Shown here: piece by piece, positions 1 through 6,192 of the stretch | Layout of the letters: each line of letters opens with the position of its first letter | Position numbering within the stretch: position 1 is the stretch's first letter | Source of the DNA: Deltaproteobacteria bacterium | Lineage (GTDB): Bacteria > Desulfobacterota > DSM-4660 > Desulfatiglandales > HGW-15 | Direction of reading: 5' to 3' | Assembly (NCBI GenBank): GCA_019308985.1 | Contig: JAFDHB010000093.1 | Coordinates: forward strand, 1 to 13,658 | Length of the DNA: 13,658 nt | Translations under genes and position numbers: made by a program | The notes under the pieces: model-generated | What the model was told of the DNA's origin: nothing | Database searches by the model: none | What the model saw: only the letters and a program-made list of their open reading frames with translations

Positions 1-1516
1 TCTTGAAGTAGCAATATCCCATAAGGTTGTGAATATCTGTCCTTTCGCTGTCGTAGCTCTCCGCCTTTTCAAGGACCTTAATAGCGTCCCCGTACCTGCC
101 CAGGTCCTTCAGGCACACACCCATGTAAGAATAGATACTGGGAATGTCCTCTTCCTTTGGGTCTAGTCCAAGGGCCTCGTCAAAAAAGGGCAAGGCCAAG
201 GAAGGTTGGTCCATGGAGAGGTGACAGAGCCCCATGTAAAACTTGATGTAATATTTTCTTGGCATAAGCGCATCCATTCTCTCCAGCTCCTTGAGGGCCC
301 AGGGGGGATCACCACTCTCCGCGATGAGCTTGGCAGAGAACATACCGACACTTGTCCCTGTGGCCCTCTCCCTGAAATGGGCCCCGGGAATAATAGTATA
401 AAAGGCCGGTATCCCGAGCTCGGGGTGGGTGACATCTATCACCAGGACTTCCATGTCCTTTCGAGAAAGGGCCGAGACGCAATTCTCCACCTCTATCCTA
501 ATGTTGTCGTTTGATAGATCGGGCAATCGGTCTATGTCCATTTCCTTGTCAGTATTGATGATGAAATCGGCCTCGTCCAGGGACTTGAATTTGGGCAGTC
601 CGCTTGCCACGTAATTTGAACCGGAGTTGAAATCCCCGGCGAGTTGGGCGACCTCGGTTAGTGCCCGACTCAAGGCCTTCTGCGGATCAGGCGTGGTGCC
701 GGCGGTCCAAACAATCTCGCTCTTCTCCGGAAACGTGGAAGGATCGTAGGCCAGTACGCCCACGCTGGGGATTCCCATGTCAAGAGAGAAATCCGTGATG
801 AAAAGCTTCACCCCAGCTCTTCTGTATTTTTCGACCATCTCCAGGACCAGCGGGTCAGTGACAGAGGCGACATTTATGGCGGGAGTGTTGAGCCTATTGC
901 GGCTTATGATGGACGAGACGTGCCGCTCCACCACCTCGCATATGCCTTGGATCAGGGCCTCTTCGACGCAGTTTCCGGCAGAGGGACCATTGTATTCATT
1001 GATGGTATAAAACCAGTTGAAGGGCACGTACACCTCTTGGCCCCGCGTCAGATTATAGGCCTTGGTCCACCTGAGGGGGAGACCGGCGAATATCTCTCTC
1101 GCAACCTCAAGTTCCTCGGATTCATCATGGACCGAGCGGGCGATGGAGTCAAAGGGTAAGGCCCTGTCTTTCAGGTTCCGATATTGTTCAATAAGAAAGT
1201 TTTCAGGGTTCTTGCAAAAGCTAAAAAAGCTGAATCTCTCGGCAAGCTCCATCACGGCGCTTGCCTCCGCCTGCTGGGGAGTGCCTCCCTTTCCCATCTG
1301 TTTCCTGTTGCCTATTATCTCCCGGGCGTCCTTGCCGCAAAGACTGAAATACACGGGGATCCCGAGTCTTCCATTGTCAATCCTCATTGTTCCCTCGAGA
1401 ATGTCCAGATCCACTTGCTTCAGCCTTTCCCTGAAGCGACGGACCGTCTCCTCGGGAGTGAATATCTTGTCCTGGTCCAGGGTGTATCTCTTGTAAGCGT
1501 CCTTTAATACCAGCAT
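1..1516 (-). CDS. YcaO-domain protein with C-terminal TPR repeats (partial, 3' end off window)
   Basis: The gene is open from an ATG at 1516 to the left edge (505 codons seen, no stop). YcaO proteins use ATP to activate backbone amides (azoline, thioamide or amidine formation in peptides) or, in E. coli, assist RimO. Family signatures are visible: GKGGTPQQAEASAVMELAER at about 75-94, with the nucleotide/Mg glutamates E90 and E93; EALIQGICEVVER at about 186-198, where E186, E194 and E197 have the 8+3 spacing of the second metal-binding set; ALSRALTEVAQ at about 281-291; and DVTHPELGIP at about 361-370. Residues from about 404 onward form at least two or three TPR-like helix pairs, a likely protein-docking arm. 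There is no proline-rich PxPxP tail in the visible part. The ATG is preceded by AAAGGA 8 nt upstream. It follows larE by 36 bp on the same strand, so co-transcription is likely. The substrate is unknown. Confidence 0.9.
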   Translation of the reverse strand, partial: MLVLKDAYKRYTLDQDKIFTPEETVRRFRERLKQVDLDILEGTMRIDNGRLGIPVYFSLCGKDAREIIGNRKQMGKGGTPQQAEASAVMELAERFSFFSFCKNPENFLIEQYRNLKDRALPFDSIARSVHDESEELEVAREIFAGLPLRWTKAYNLTRGQEVYVPFNWFYTINEYNGPSAGNCVEEALIQGICEVVERHVSSIISRNRLNTPAINVASVTDPLVLEMVEKYRRAGVKLFITDFSLDMGIPSVGVLAYDPSTFPEKSEIVWTAGTTPDPQKALSRALTEVAQLAGDFNSGSNYVASGLPKFKSLDEADFIINTDKEMDIDRLPDLSNDNIRIEVENCVSALSRKDMEVLVIDVTHPELGIPAFYTIIPGAHFRERATGTSVGMFSAKLIAESGDPPWALKELERMDALMPRKYYIKFYMGLCHLSMDQPSLALPFFDEALGLDPKEEDIPSIYSYMGVCLKDLGRYGDAIKVLEKAESYDSERTDIHNLMGYCYFK

Positions 1517-1552
1517 CAACAAAATCCTTTTACGGCCTATTCCAACAGCGTA

Positions 1553-2485
1553 TCATGAGCAGGGAGATCTTCCGGAAGAGTCCTTCTCTCCCAGGCCCCT
1601 AAGGCCGGCTGCTTGGTCCGGAGCTTCCTGCTTTTCAAGGGCCCTGTTGAGACTCCCGGTCATATATCCTTCCAGATCCACGGCCACGTGGAGGAATCCA
1701 ATTCTCCTCAGTCTTTCCACGATCTTCTCCCTAAGCCGGGGCCGCAACAACCTCGCAATCTCACTCCTTTCGACCTCGATCCGGGCCACTGGACCGTGGT
1801 ACCTCACCCGGAACTGTCGAAAGCCTTTCTCCGCCAGGAAGTCCTCGGCTGCACATACCTTTCTCAGCTTTTCCTCGGTGATTGTTTCCCCATAGGGGAA
1901 CCTGGATGCGAGGCAGGCCATGGCGGGCTTATCCCAAGTTGAGAGCCCCATTTCCCTGGATAGGAGACGTATTTCATCCTTGCCCAGTCCGACATCAACG
2001 AGAGGCTCTAGGATACCCATTTCCCGGGCCGCCCTAATCCCCGGGCGGTAATCCTGTAGATCATCACGATTGGACGCCAAGGCGACGTGTTTGATCCCTT
2101 TCTTGTGGGCTATTTCCTGGAGCTCGAGAGAAAGGGACTTCTTGCAATAGTAACATCTGTCGGGCCTGTTCGCCCTGAACTCCGGCAGGCGCGTCTCTTC
2201 GGATTCGAAGACAATGTGTTCTACCCCGCGCTCTCTGGTAAACTCCAGGGCCGATTTGATTTCCCTGGAGGGGTAGGTGGCGGACGTCGCAGTGGCTGCC
2301 ACGGCCTTGCTTCCAAGGGCCTCCCGGGCTACACACAAGAGAAAGGTGCTGTCCACCCCCCCTGAGAAAGCGACCAGGAGGGAATCAAGGGCCTTTAAGC
2401 GATCCACGAGTTCGGCTTTCTTGTTCCTGGCACTTTGTGGGTCGACTGAAGTTTTATCCTCTGCTTTCAAATGTCTTGTTCTCAT
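1553..2485 (-). CDS. larE: LarE-type ATP-dependent sulfur transferase
   Basis: This 310-residue protein is a PP-loop ATP pyrophosphatase of the LarE family. LarE adenylates and thiolates the pyridinium dicarboxylate precursor of the nickel-pincer (NPN) cofactor of lactate racemase and related enzymes. The PP-loop SGGVDST is at 41-47, ASNRDD at 137-142, and KPAMACLASRFPYG at about 186-199. C191 occupies the position of the sulfur-donating cysteine. C111 and C114 (DRCYYCK) add a CxxC, so this looks like the three-cysteine type reported to bind a [4Fe-4S] cluster rather than the single-cysteine sacrificial type. The last 30 residues or so are a low-complexity tail. The ATG at 2485 has only a G-run next to it as ribosome-binding signal, but an in-frame TAG lies seven codons upstream, so no earlier start is possible. 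No larB, larC or racemase gene is in the window; the downstream neighbour is YcaO. Confidence 0.92.
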   Translation of the reverse strand: MRTRHLKAEDKTSVDPQSARNKKAELVDRLKALDSLLVAFSGGVDSTFLLCVAREALGSKAVAATATSATYPSREIKSALEFTRERGVEHIVFESEETRLPEFRANRPDRCYYCKKSLSLELQEIAHKKGIKHVALASNRDDLQDYRPGIRAAREMGILEPLVDVGLGKDEIRLLSREMGLSTWDKPAMACLASRFPYGETITEEKLRKVCAAEDFLAEKGFRQFRVRYHGPVARIEVERSEIARLLRPRLREKIVERLRRIGFLHVAVDLEGYMTGSLNRALEKQEAPDQAAGLRGLGEKDSSGRSPCS

Positions 2486-2536
2486 CCCCCAATGAACATC
2501 ACTGTACTATCGGAAAAATCGTGCACGGGAAATAAT

Positions 2537-2564
2537 ACTATAGTAGATTAATATAAAAGTACAA
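2537..2564 (-). promoter_or_regulatory. Candidate sigma-70 promoter for larE-ycaO
   Basis: In the AT-rich gap upstream of larE, the minus strand reads TTGTAC (2564-2559), a 16-bp spacer, then TATAGT (2542-2537). The -10 matches 5 of 6 consensus positions and the -35 only 3 of 6. The position, about 50 bp before the larE start, is suitable. Inferred from sequence only. Confidence 0.35.
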
Positions 2565-2584
2565 GGAAAAGTCAATAACCGGAT

Positions 2585-2887
2585 TCAAGCAACAAGAATC
2601 TTCCTGAGGTCAATCCCGTACTTCTTCATCCTGTTCCATACCGTCACACGATTTACACCAAGTATCCTGGCAGCCTCAGACTTGTTCCCGCCGCTTTGGC
2701 GTAAAGCCTTTATCAGGGCCTCCTTTTCGGACTCATGGCTGTTCTTGTCAGGAGCTACATGGACGATCTGGGGAGGGAGGTGATTGAGATCTATCAAGCC
2801 TCCCTCGTTAATGACGAAGCCGTATTCCAGTGCGCTCTTCAATTCCCTCACGTTCCCAGGCCATGTGTAACCCATGAACCTGTCCAT
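2585..2887 (-). pseudogene. C-terminal remnant of an NtrC-type sigma-54 activator
   Basis: The open frame encodes 100 residues. It starts inside the end of the AAA+ domain (YTWPGNVREL at about 7-16, the conserved WPGNVREL of sigma-54 activators) and ends with a Fis-type helix-turn-helix (ALRQSGGNKSEAARILGVNR at about 61-80). The homology to the family continues five codons upstream of the ATG (LTPAAM) and then stops at an in-frame TGA at 2905-2903. The receiver domain and almost all of the ATPase (Walker A, GAFTGA, Walker B) are absent, and no Shine-Dalgarno precedes the ATG. Full-length relatives have roughly 450 residues. It is most simply a 5'-deleted gene. A short DNA-binding protein made from an internal start cannot be excluded. 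It lies just upstream of a sigma-54 promoter on the other strand, which suggests the intact gene was the dedicated regulator of the cytochrome operon. Confidence 0.75.
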
Positions 2888-2940
2888 GGCAGCTGGTGTG
2901 AGTCAATTCCTGCTCTTTCATCCCACAATCCCGTTAACAT

Positions 2941-2960
2941 GTTTAAACACGTGATTAAAC
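2941..2960. promoter_or_regulatory. 20-bp palindrome, candidate activator-binding (UAS) site
   Basis: Positions 2941-2960 form a 20-bp palindrome with 18 of 20 symmetric positions: GTTTAA and TTAAAC arms around CACGTG. It lies about 95-110 bp upstream of the sigma-54 promoter at 3054-3070, the usual distance for an enhancer site bound by an NtrC-type activator. The AT-rich stretch at 3000-3021 between them could allow bending (IHF-like). Function is inferred from position and symmetry. Confidence 0.5.
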
Positions 2961-3053
2961 GATAATAGGGATATAAACACCCAAAGACAAGCCAAAAATC
3001 AATTTTATTTAAAAAAACATTAGGTTATGAGCAGTCATCATATTTCGGTGAAG

Positions 3054-3070
3054 AGGCACGGACATTGCAA
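3054..3070 (+). promoter_or_regulatory. Sigma-54 (RpoN) promoter for the cytochrome operon
   Basis: AGGCACGGACATTGCAA matches the -24/-12 consensus TGGCACG-N4-TTGCA at all key positions except the first T. GG (3055-3056) and GC (3067-3068) are separated by exactly 10 bp. Transcription would begin near 3080, giving a leader of about 88 nt before the cytochrome ATG at 3168. A sigma-54 activator remnant and a palindrome lie just upstream, which strengthens the assignment. Confidence 0.75.
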
Positions 3071-3167
3071 TCAAAGCATCCGGGAACAAACAGGTCAAAG
3101 CGGCCTGTATCGAAAGCAAGAACAAGCAAAGGCTCAAGCAAGATAGACCGGAAACACAGGAGGAGAG

Positions 3168-4214
3168 ATGGGAACCAGAAACTACAAGATCTTAACCTTG
3201 GTTCTTGCCATAACGGCTATTGGGGTATTGGGTCTGGGGCAGGCTCCACCCCTGGCATCCCTTGTGGAAAAAAAGCCTCCCACGGGCGAGGAATACGGCA
3301 AGAGCCGTACCAAGAATCTCACGGCCGATCACTCAAAATTCGAGATTCTCAAACAGCCGTTCATTAGCGGCCCTGAGGTGACAAGGGCCTGTTTGACCTG
3401 CCACACGGAAAAGCCTCACAGGCCAGGCGTCAAGGCGAACGACCATACGGACAAGGTCGCCTGCCAGACCTGTCACATACCCGCCTTCGCCAGGGTGAAT
3501 TCCACCAAGATGTGGTGGGATTGGTCCCAGGCAGGAAAAAAGACAGAAGACGGTAAGGTGATGGTGAAAAAGGTGAACGGCAGGCCCGTGTATCATACGA
3601 AAAAGGGCGCCTTTCGCTGGGAGAAGAACGTAAGGCCCGAATACTACTGGTTCAATGGGGTGATAAAAAACGTGTTACTGACCGACAAGATAGACCCGGC
3701 AAAGGTCGTTAAGTTGAACTTTCCTGAGGGGAGCTACGAAGATCCGAAGGCAAGGATTTATCCCTTCAAGGTGCACCGGGGAAAACAGCCTTACGACAAG
3801 GTCAACAAGACCATGGTCGTTCCCAAGCTTTTCGGACCAAAGGGTTCGGGATCATACTGGACGGAGTATGACTGGAAAAAGGCGATTACTGCAGGCATGG
3901 CCTACGCCGGTTTGCCCTTTAGCGGGGAATACGACTACGTGGAGACCGAATATGTCTTCCAGACCACCCACATGGTCGCCCCCAAGGAAGATGCCCTTAG
4001 TTGCAGAGAATGCCACAGCAAGGCAGGGCGACTCGCAAACCTGAACGGGTTCTACATGCCCGGACGAGATTCTCACGGTGCGCTGAACGTGATCGGCTGG
4101 GCCGCGGTGATGATTGCACTGCTCGGGGGTCCTATTGCATGGAGCGGGAAGGATAGTAATCAAGAAGAGGAGGAGTTGAACAGTGGAAGATGTCTGCACC
4201 ATGGAAAGCATTGA
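3168..4214 (+). CDS. OTR-family cytochrome c, internally shortened to three CxxCH hemes
   Basis: This 348-residue exported multiheme cytochrome has an N-terminal signal/anchor (about 7-24), three heme motifs (CLTCH 75-79, CQTCH 99-103, CRECH 279-283) and a C-terminal membrane helix (about 306-325). The sequence around SGPEVTRACLTCH and the long segment from VACQTCHIPAFAR through MWWDWSQAG, FRWEKNVRPEYYWFNG and GFYMPGRD matches my memory of the tetrathionate reductase family octaheme cytochromes. Those have eight hemes. Here the first heme motif runs directly into the late-family segment (CHTEKPH), so about five hemes are missing with the frame intact. The ATG is preceded by AGGAGG (3158-3163). 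The 3' end overlaps the cytochrome b start by 32 nt. The likely role is periplasmic electron transfer or sulfur/nitrogen oxyanion reduction linked to the quinone pool; catalytic competence is doubtful. Confidence 0.82.
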   Translation: MGTRNYKILTLVLAITAIGVLGLGQAPPLASLVEKKPPTGEEYGKSRTKNLTADHSKFEILKQPFISGPEVTRACLTCHTEKPHRPGVKANDHTDKVACQTCHIPAFARVNSTKMWWDWSQAGKKTEDGKVMVKKVNGRPVYHTKKGAFRWEKNVRPEYYWFNGVIKNVLLTDKIDPAKVVKLNFPEGSYEDPKARIYPFKVHRGKQPYDKVNKTMVVPKLFGPKGSGSYWTEYDWKKAITAGMAYAGLPFSGEYDYVETEYVFQTTHMVAPKEDALSCRECHSKAGRLANLNGFYMPGRDSHGALNVIGWAAVMIALLGGPIAWSGKDSNQEEEELNSGRCLHHGKH

Positions 4215-4821
4215 AAAGATATACCTCTACTCCAGGTTCGAGAGGTCCTGGCATTGGGCCCAGGCCGCCCTGGTCGCCCTCCTGGGGATAACGAGTTATG
4301 AGATACACGTGGGATATTCACTCTTTGGATTCAAGGAGGCCGTGGAATGGCATAGTTTCATAGGTATCGCCTGGTTTGTGCTCTATGCCTTCATAGTATT
4401 CTGGCACCTTACAACGGGCCAGTGGAAGCACTACATTCCAACCACGCGAATGCTCATGAAGGTCATGCTCCATTACTTGGTAGGGATATTCAGGGGTGAG
4501 CCTCATCCCGTACCCAAGAGCGAGCGGGTGAAGCATAATCCCCTTCAAAGGCTTACATACCTGGGCATCTCGCTCTTCCTGATTCCCTATCAAATGATAA
4601 CGGGCATTCTTTATTATACCTACAACTCCTGGCCACGGATGGGTATCCAGAACATGTCCCTGAGCACGATCTCCTTTATGCACATGGCAGGGGCGTTCGC
4701 CCTGCTGGTCTTTCTCATAGTGCATGTCTACATGACCACCACGGGACACTCCCTGACGGCACATTTCAAGGCCATGTGTACCGGGTGGGAGGAGGTGCCA
4801 GTAGTCAAGAAGCCAGGATAA
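4183..4821 (+). CDS. Four-helix cytochrome b (membrane quinol/c-heme electron carrier)
   Basis: This 212-residue integral membrane protein has four predicted helices at about 20-42, 57-79, 122-146 and 165-188. The histidines are placed for b-heme ligation as in the cytochrome b561 / formate dehydrogenase gamma / thiosulfate reductase cytochrome b group: H24 in helix 1, H57 and H75 around helix 2, H167 and H181 in helix 4. It probably exchanges electrons between the quinone pool and the OTR-type cytochrome c encoded just before it. I chose the GTG at 4183 because GAGGAGGAG (4167-4175) lies 7 nt upstream. An ATG at 4201 is the alternative and would still give a complete protein. The reading frame overlaps the end of the cytochrome c gene, consistent with translational coupling and a fixed stoichiometry. 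Which histidines bind heme cannot be fixed by eye. Confidence 0.85.
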   Translation: MEDVCTMESIEKIYLYSRFERSWHWAQAALVALLGITSYEIHVGYSLFGFKEAVEWHSFIGIAWFVLYAFIVFWHLTTGQWKHYIPTTRMLMKVMLHYLVGIFRGEPHPVPKSERVKHNPLQRLTYLGISLFLIPYQMITGILYYTYNSWPRMGIQNMSLSTISFMHMAGAFALLVFLIVHVYMTTTGHSLTAHFKAMCTGWEEVPVVKKPG

Positions 4822-4839
4822 AGCTTCGGCGTCTTTGGT

Positions 4840-4881
4840 AGGGCACCTGTTAGAGCATTGATTTGGTACAATAGGTGCCCT
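4840..4881. terminator. Hairpin between convergent genes
   Basis: Arms AGGGCACCTGTT (4840-4851) and AATAGGTGCCCT (4870-4881) pair over 12 bp with one G-T wobble and an 18-nt loop. It sits between the stop codon of cytochrome b and the stop codon of the convergent ADP-ribosylglycohydrolase, so it could end transcription in both directions. No clean U-run follows immediately; on the plus strand a T-rich stretch comes at 4888-4894. Confidence 0.55.
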
Positions 4882-5816
4882 CATGCCTTGTTTTTCATCA
4901 TGAATAATCTTGAAGCCAGGGCTTCTATGTAGTCCCTGTTCTCAAGCTTTTCCATCCATTGTCGGGGAATATGTTCGATCCCCAGGTAGGCCCCGGATAT
5001 GGCGCAGGCCATTGCGCCGAGGGTATCCCTGTCGCCCCCGCTCAGGACAGCGCAATGTAGGCATTTCTCAAAGGAGTCATAATTCCGCAGAAAGGAATAT
5101 ATGGCAAAGGGTACCGATTCGTGAGCGGCAACGCTTTGACCAAGTTCTCTTGCCGCAACATGGGGCGGGACGCAGTTTTCAAGTAATGTCTCAATGAGTT
5201 CGATCTTGTCTCTCATCTCTTTGGTCCTGGAGAAATCCAACAGGGAGGCAATAAAGGCCTTCAATGGTATGGCCTCTAACGGATCGAGCATAACTGAAAG
5301 GGCGATAGCCCTGGCCTGGACCGCCGCACCGTCTATGCCGAGGGGATGGGAGTGGGTTACCTCTGACGAAGCGCGGACCTGGTCGTAAAGGGACTCCTTG
5401 TCAAAAAAGAACAGGCCTACAGGGGTGATCCTCATGGCAGCCCCATTTCCGAATGATCCCTTGCCGCCGAACAGACGGCGAGCGGCTTCGCGGTAAGTGA
5501 TCTTAAGGCTTTTGACCATGGAGAAGAGCGTTGGAGGACCCGAAGCATAGCCTCGCCACGGCTCGCGCTCGTAATGCATCCGGAAAGACTCCCCAAGCCT
5601 CTCTTCATCAATGATACCCTCGGCCCTTATCAATGCCTCGGCCAATCCAATGGCCATGGCGGTATCATCCGTGTACCTCAGCTCCTTCGCCCTATCAATG
5701 GCGAAAGCCAGTAGGTCCTTGCGAGGATAGGAGAAGGCCAGTTGACCTATGGCGTCGCCAATGGCGCTGCCGAGCAAACCACCCAAGAACTTGGACCTTA
5801 AATCCGCGTCTTTCAT
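4881..5816 (-). CDS. ADP-ribosylglycohydrolase family protein (DraG/ARH fold)
   Basis: The protein has 311 residues, normal for the family. Members remove ADP-ribose from modified proteins or nucleic acids using a dinuclear Mg/Mn site. The signatures are in order: GSAIGDAIG near the N-terminus (about 16-24), YTDDTAMA (about 48-55, metal ligands), GSFGNGAAMRITPVG in the middle, SHPLGIDGA, and GGDRDTLGAMACAISGAYLG near the C-terminus. The last carries the second set of metal-binding aspartates. Arginine replaces the more usual small residue in GGDTDT but leaves both aspartates. The ATG at 5816 has GGAG about 8 nt upstream. The gene stands alone between convergent cytochrome genes and the HU gene. 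No DraT-like ADP-ribosyltransferase, nitrogenase or macrodomain gene is nearby, so its target is unknown. Confidence 0.9.
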   Translation of the reverse strand: MKDADLRSKFLGGLLGSAIGDAIGQLAFSYPRKDLLAFAIDRAKELRYTDDTAMAIGLAEALIRAEGIIDEERLGESFRMHYEREPWRGYASGPPTLFSMVKSLKITYREAARRLFGGKGSFGNGAAMRITPVGLFFFDKESLYDQVRASSEVTHSHPLGIDGAAVQARAIALSVMLDPLEAIPLKAFIASLLDFSRTKEMRDKIELIETLLENCVPPHVAARELGQSVAAHESVPFAIYSFLRNYDSFEKCLHCAVLSGGDRDTLGAMACAISGAYLGIEHIPRQWMEKLENRDYIEALASRLFMMKNKA

Positions 5817-5863
5817 TTTTTGACTCCACGTTCCTGGAACAAGGTAAAAGGCACCTGCCGTAG

Positions 5864-5892
5864 ATACTGGTACATTCCCTTGAGGCTGTCAA
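5864..5892 (-). promoter_or_regulatory. Candidate sigma-70 promoter for the ADP-ribosylglycohydrolase gene
   Basis: On the minus strand there is a perfect -35 TTGACA (5892-5887), a 17-bp spacer and a weak -10 CAGTAT (5869-5864), about 50 bp upstream of the ATG at 5816. The -35 is convincing and the -10 is not. Confidence 0.35.
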
Positions 5893-6101
5893 GAAGAGGT
5901 CATAGGGAAGATATTCCTTGGGGGTTACCCAAAGGGGGCGATGGGCGTTGAGCTGATGTGAACTTCCATTCGGACAAGTGGGATTGATCCGAAACTAAGG
6001 GCACCTGTGTCTCCTCCCCCCTTTGTTTACAACAAACTCAGGGGTTGAGAGGCCTGAAACCGTGAAAAATCCAGCCAAAAAAGAAGGTATGATGCATTTT
6101 A

Positions 6102-6130
6102 TTGTTGCAATTTTTGTTTTTATCTATTAA
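6102..6130 (+). promoter_or_regulatory. Weak candidate promoter for HU
   Basis: TTGTTG (6102-6107), a 17-bp spacer and TATTAA (6125-6130) lie in the AT-rich stretch 6095-6135, 63 bp upstream of the HU ATG. The match is moderate, but this is the only AT-rich segment before the gene. Confidence 0.3.
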
Positions 6131-6192
6131 TTTCCCCCAATGGCAGATATGATCCACAGGAGGAAATTTCTTAGAAAGGAGGAGGAGAGGTT

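Larger units (their letters stand above)
5817..6192. other. 376-bp divergent intergenic region, no gene seen
   Basis: This gap separates the minus-strand ADP-ribosylglycohydrolase from the plus-strand HU gene. It holds the candidate promoters for both and a 15-bp inverted repeat (TTTGTT-TAC-AACAAA, 6022-6036) flanked by C- and G-runs. It also carries two of three copies of GGCACCTG in this part of the window (5850-5857 and 6000-6007). No open frame with a ribosome-binding site was found. Confidence 0.5.

Noticed and set aside
2888..2960. Remaining N-terminal part of the sigma-54 activator in a shifted frame
   Set aside because: One frame is open upstream on the minus strand, but its translation is hydrophobic and AT-driven, with no Walker A, GAFTGA or receiver motifs.
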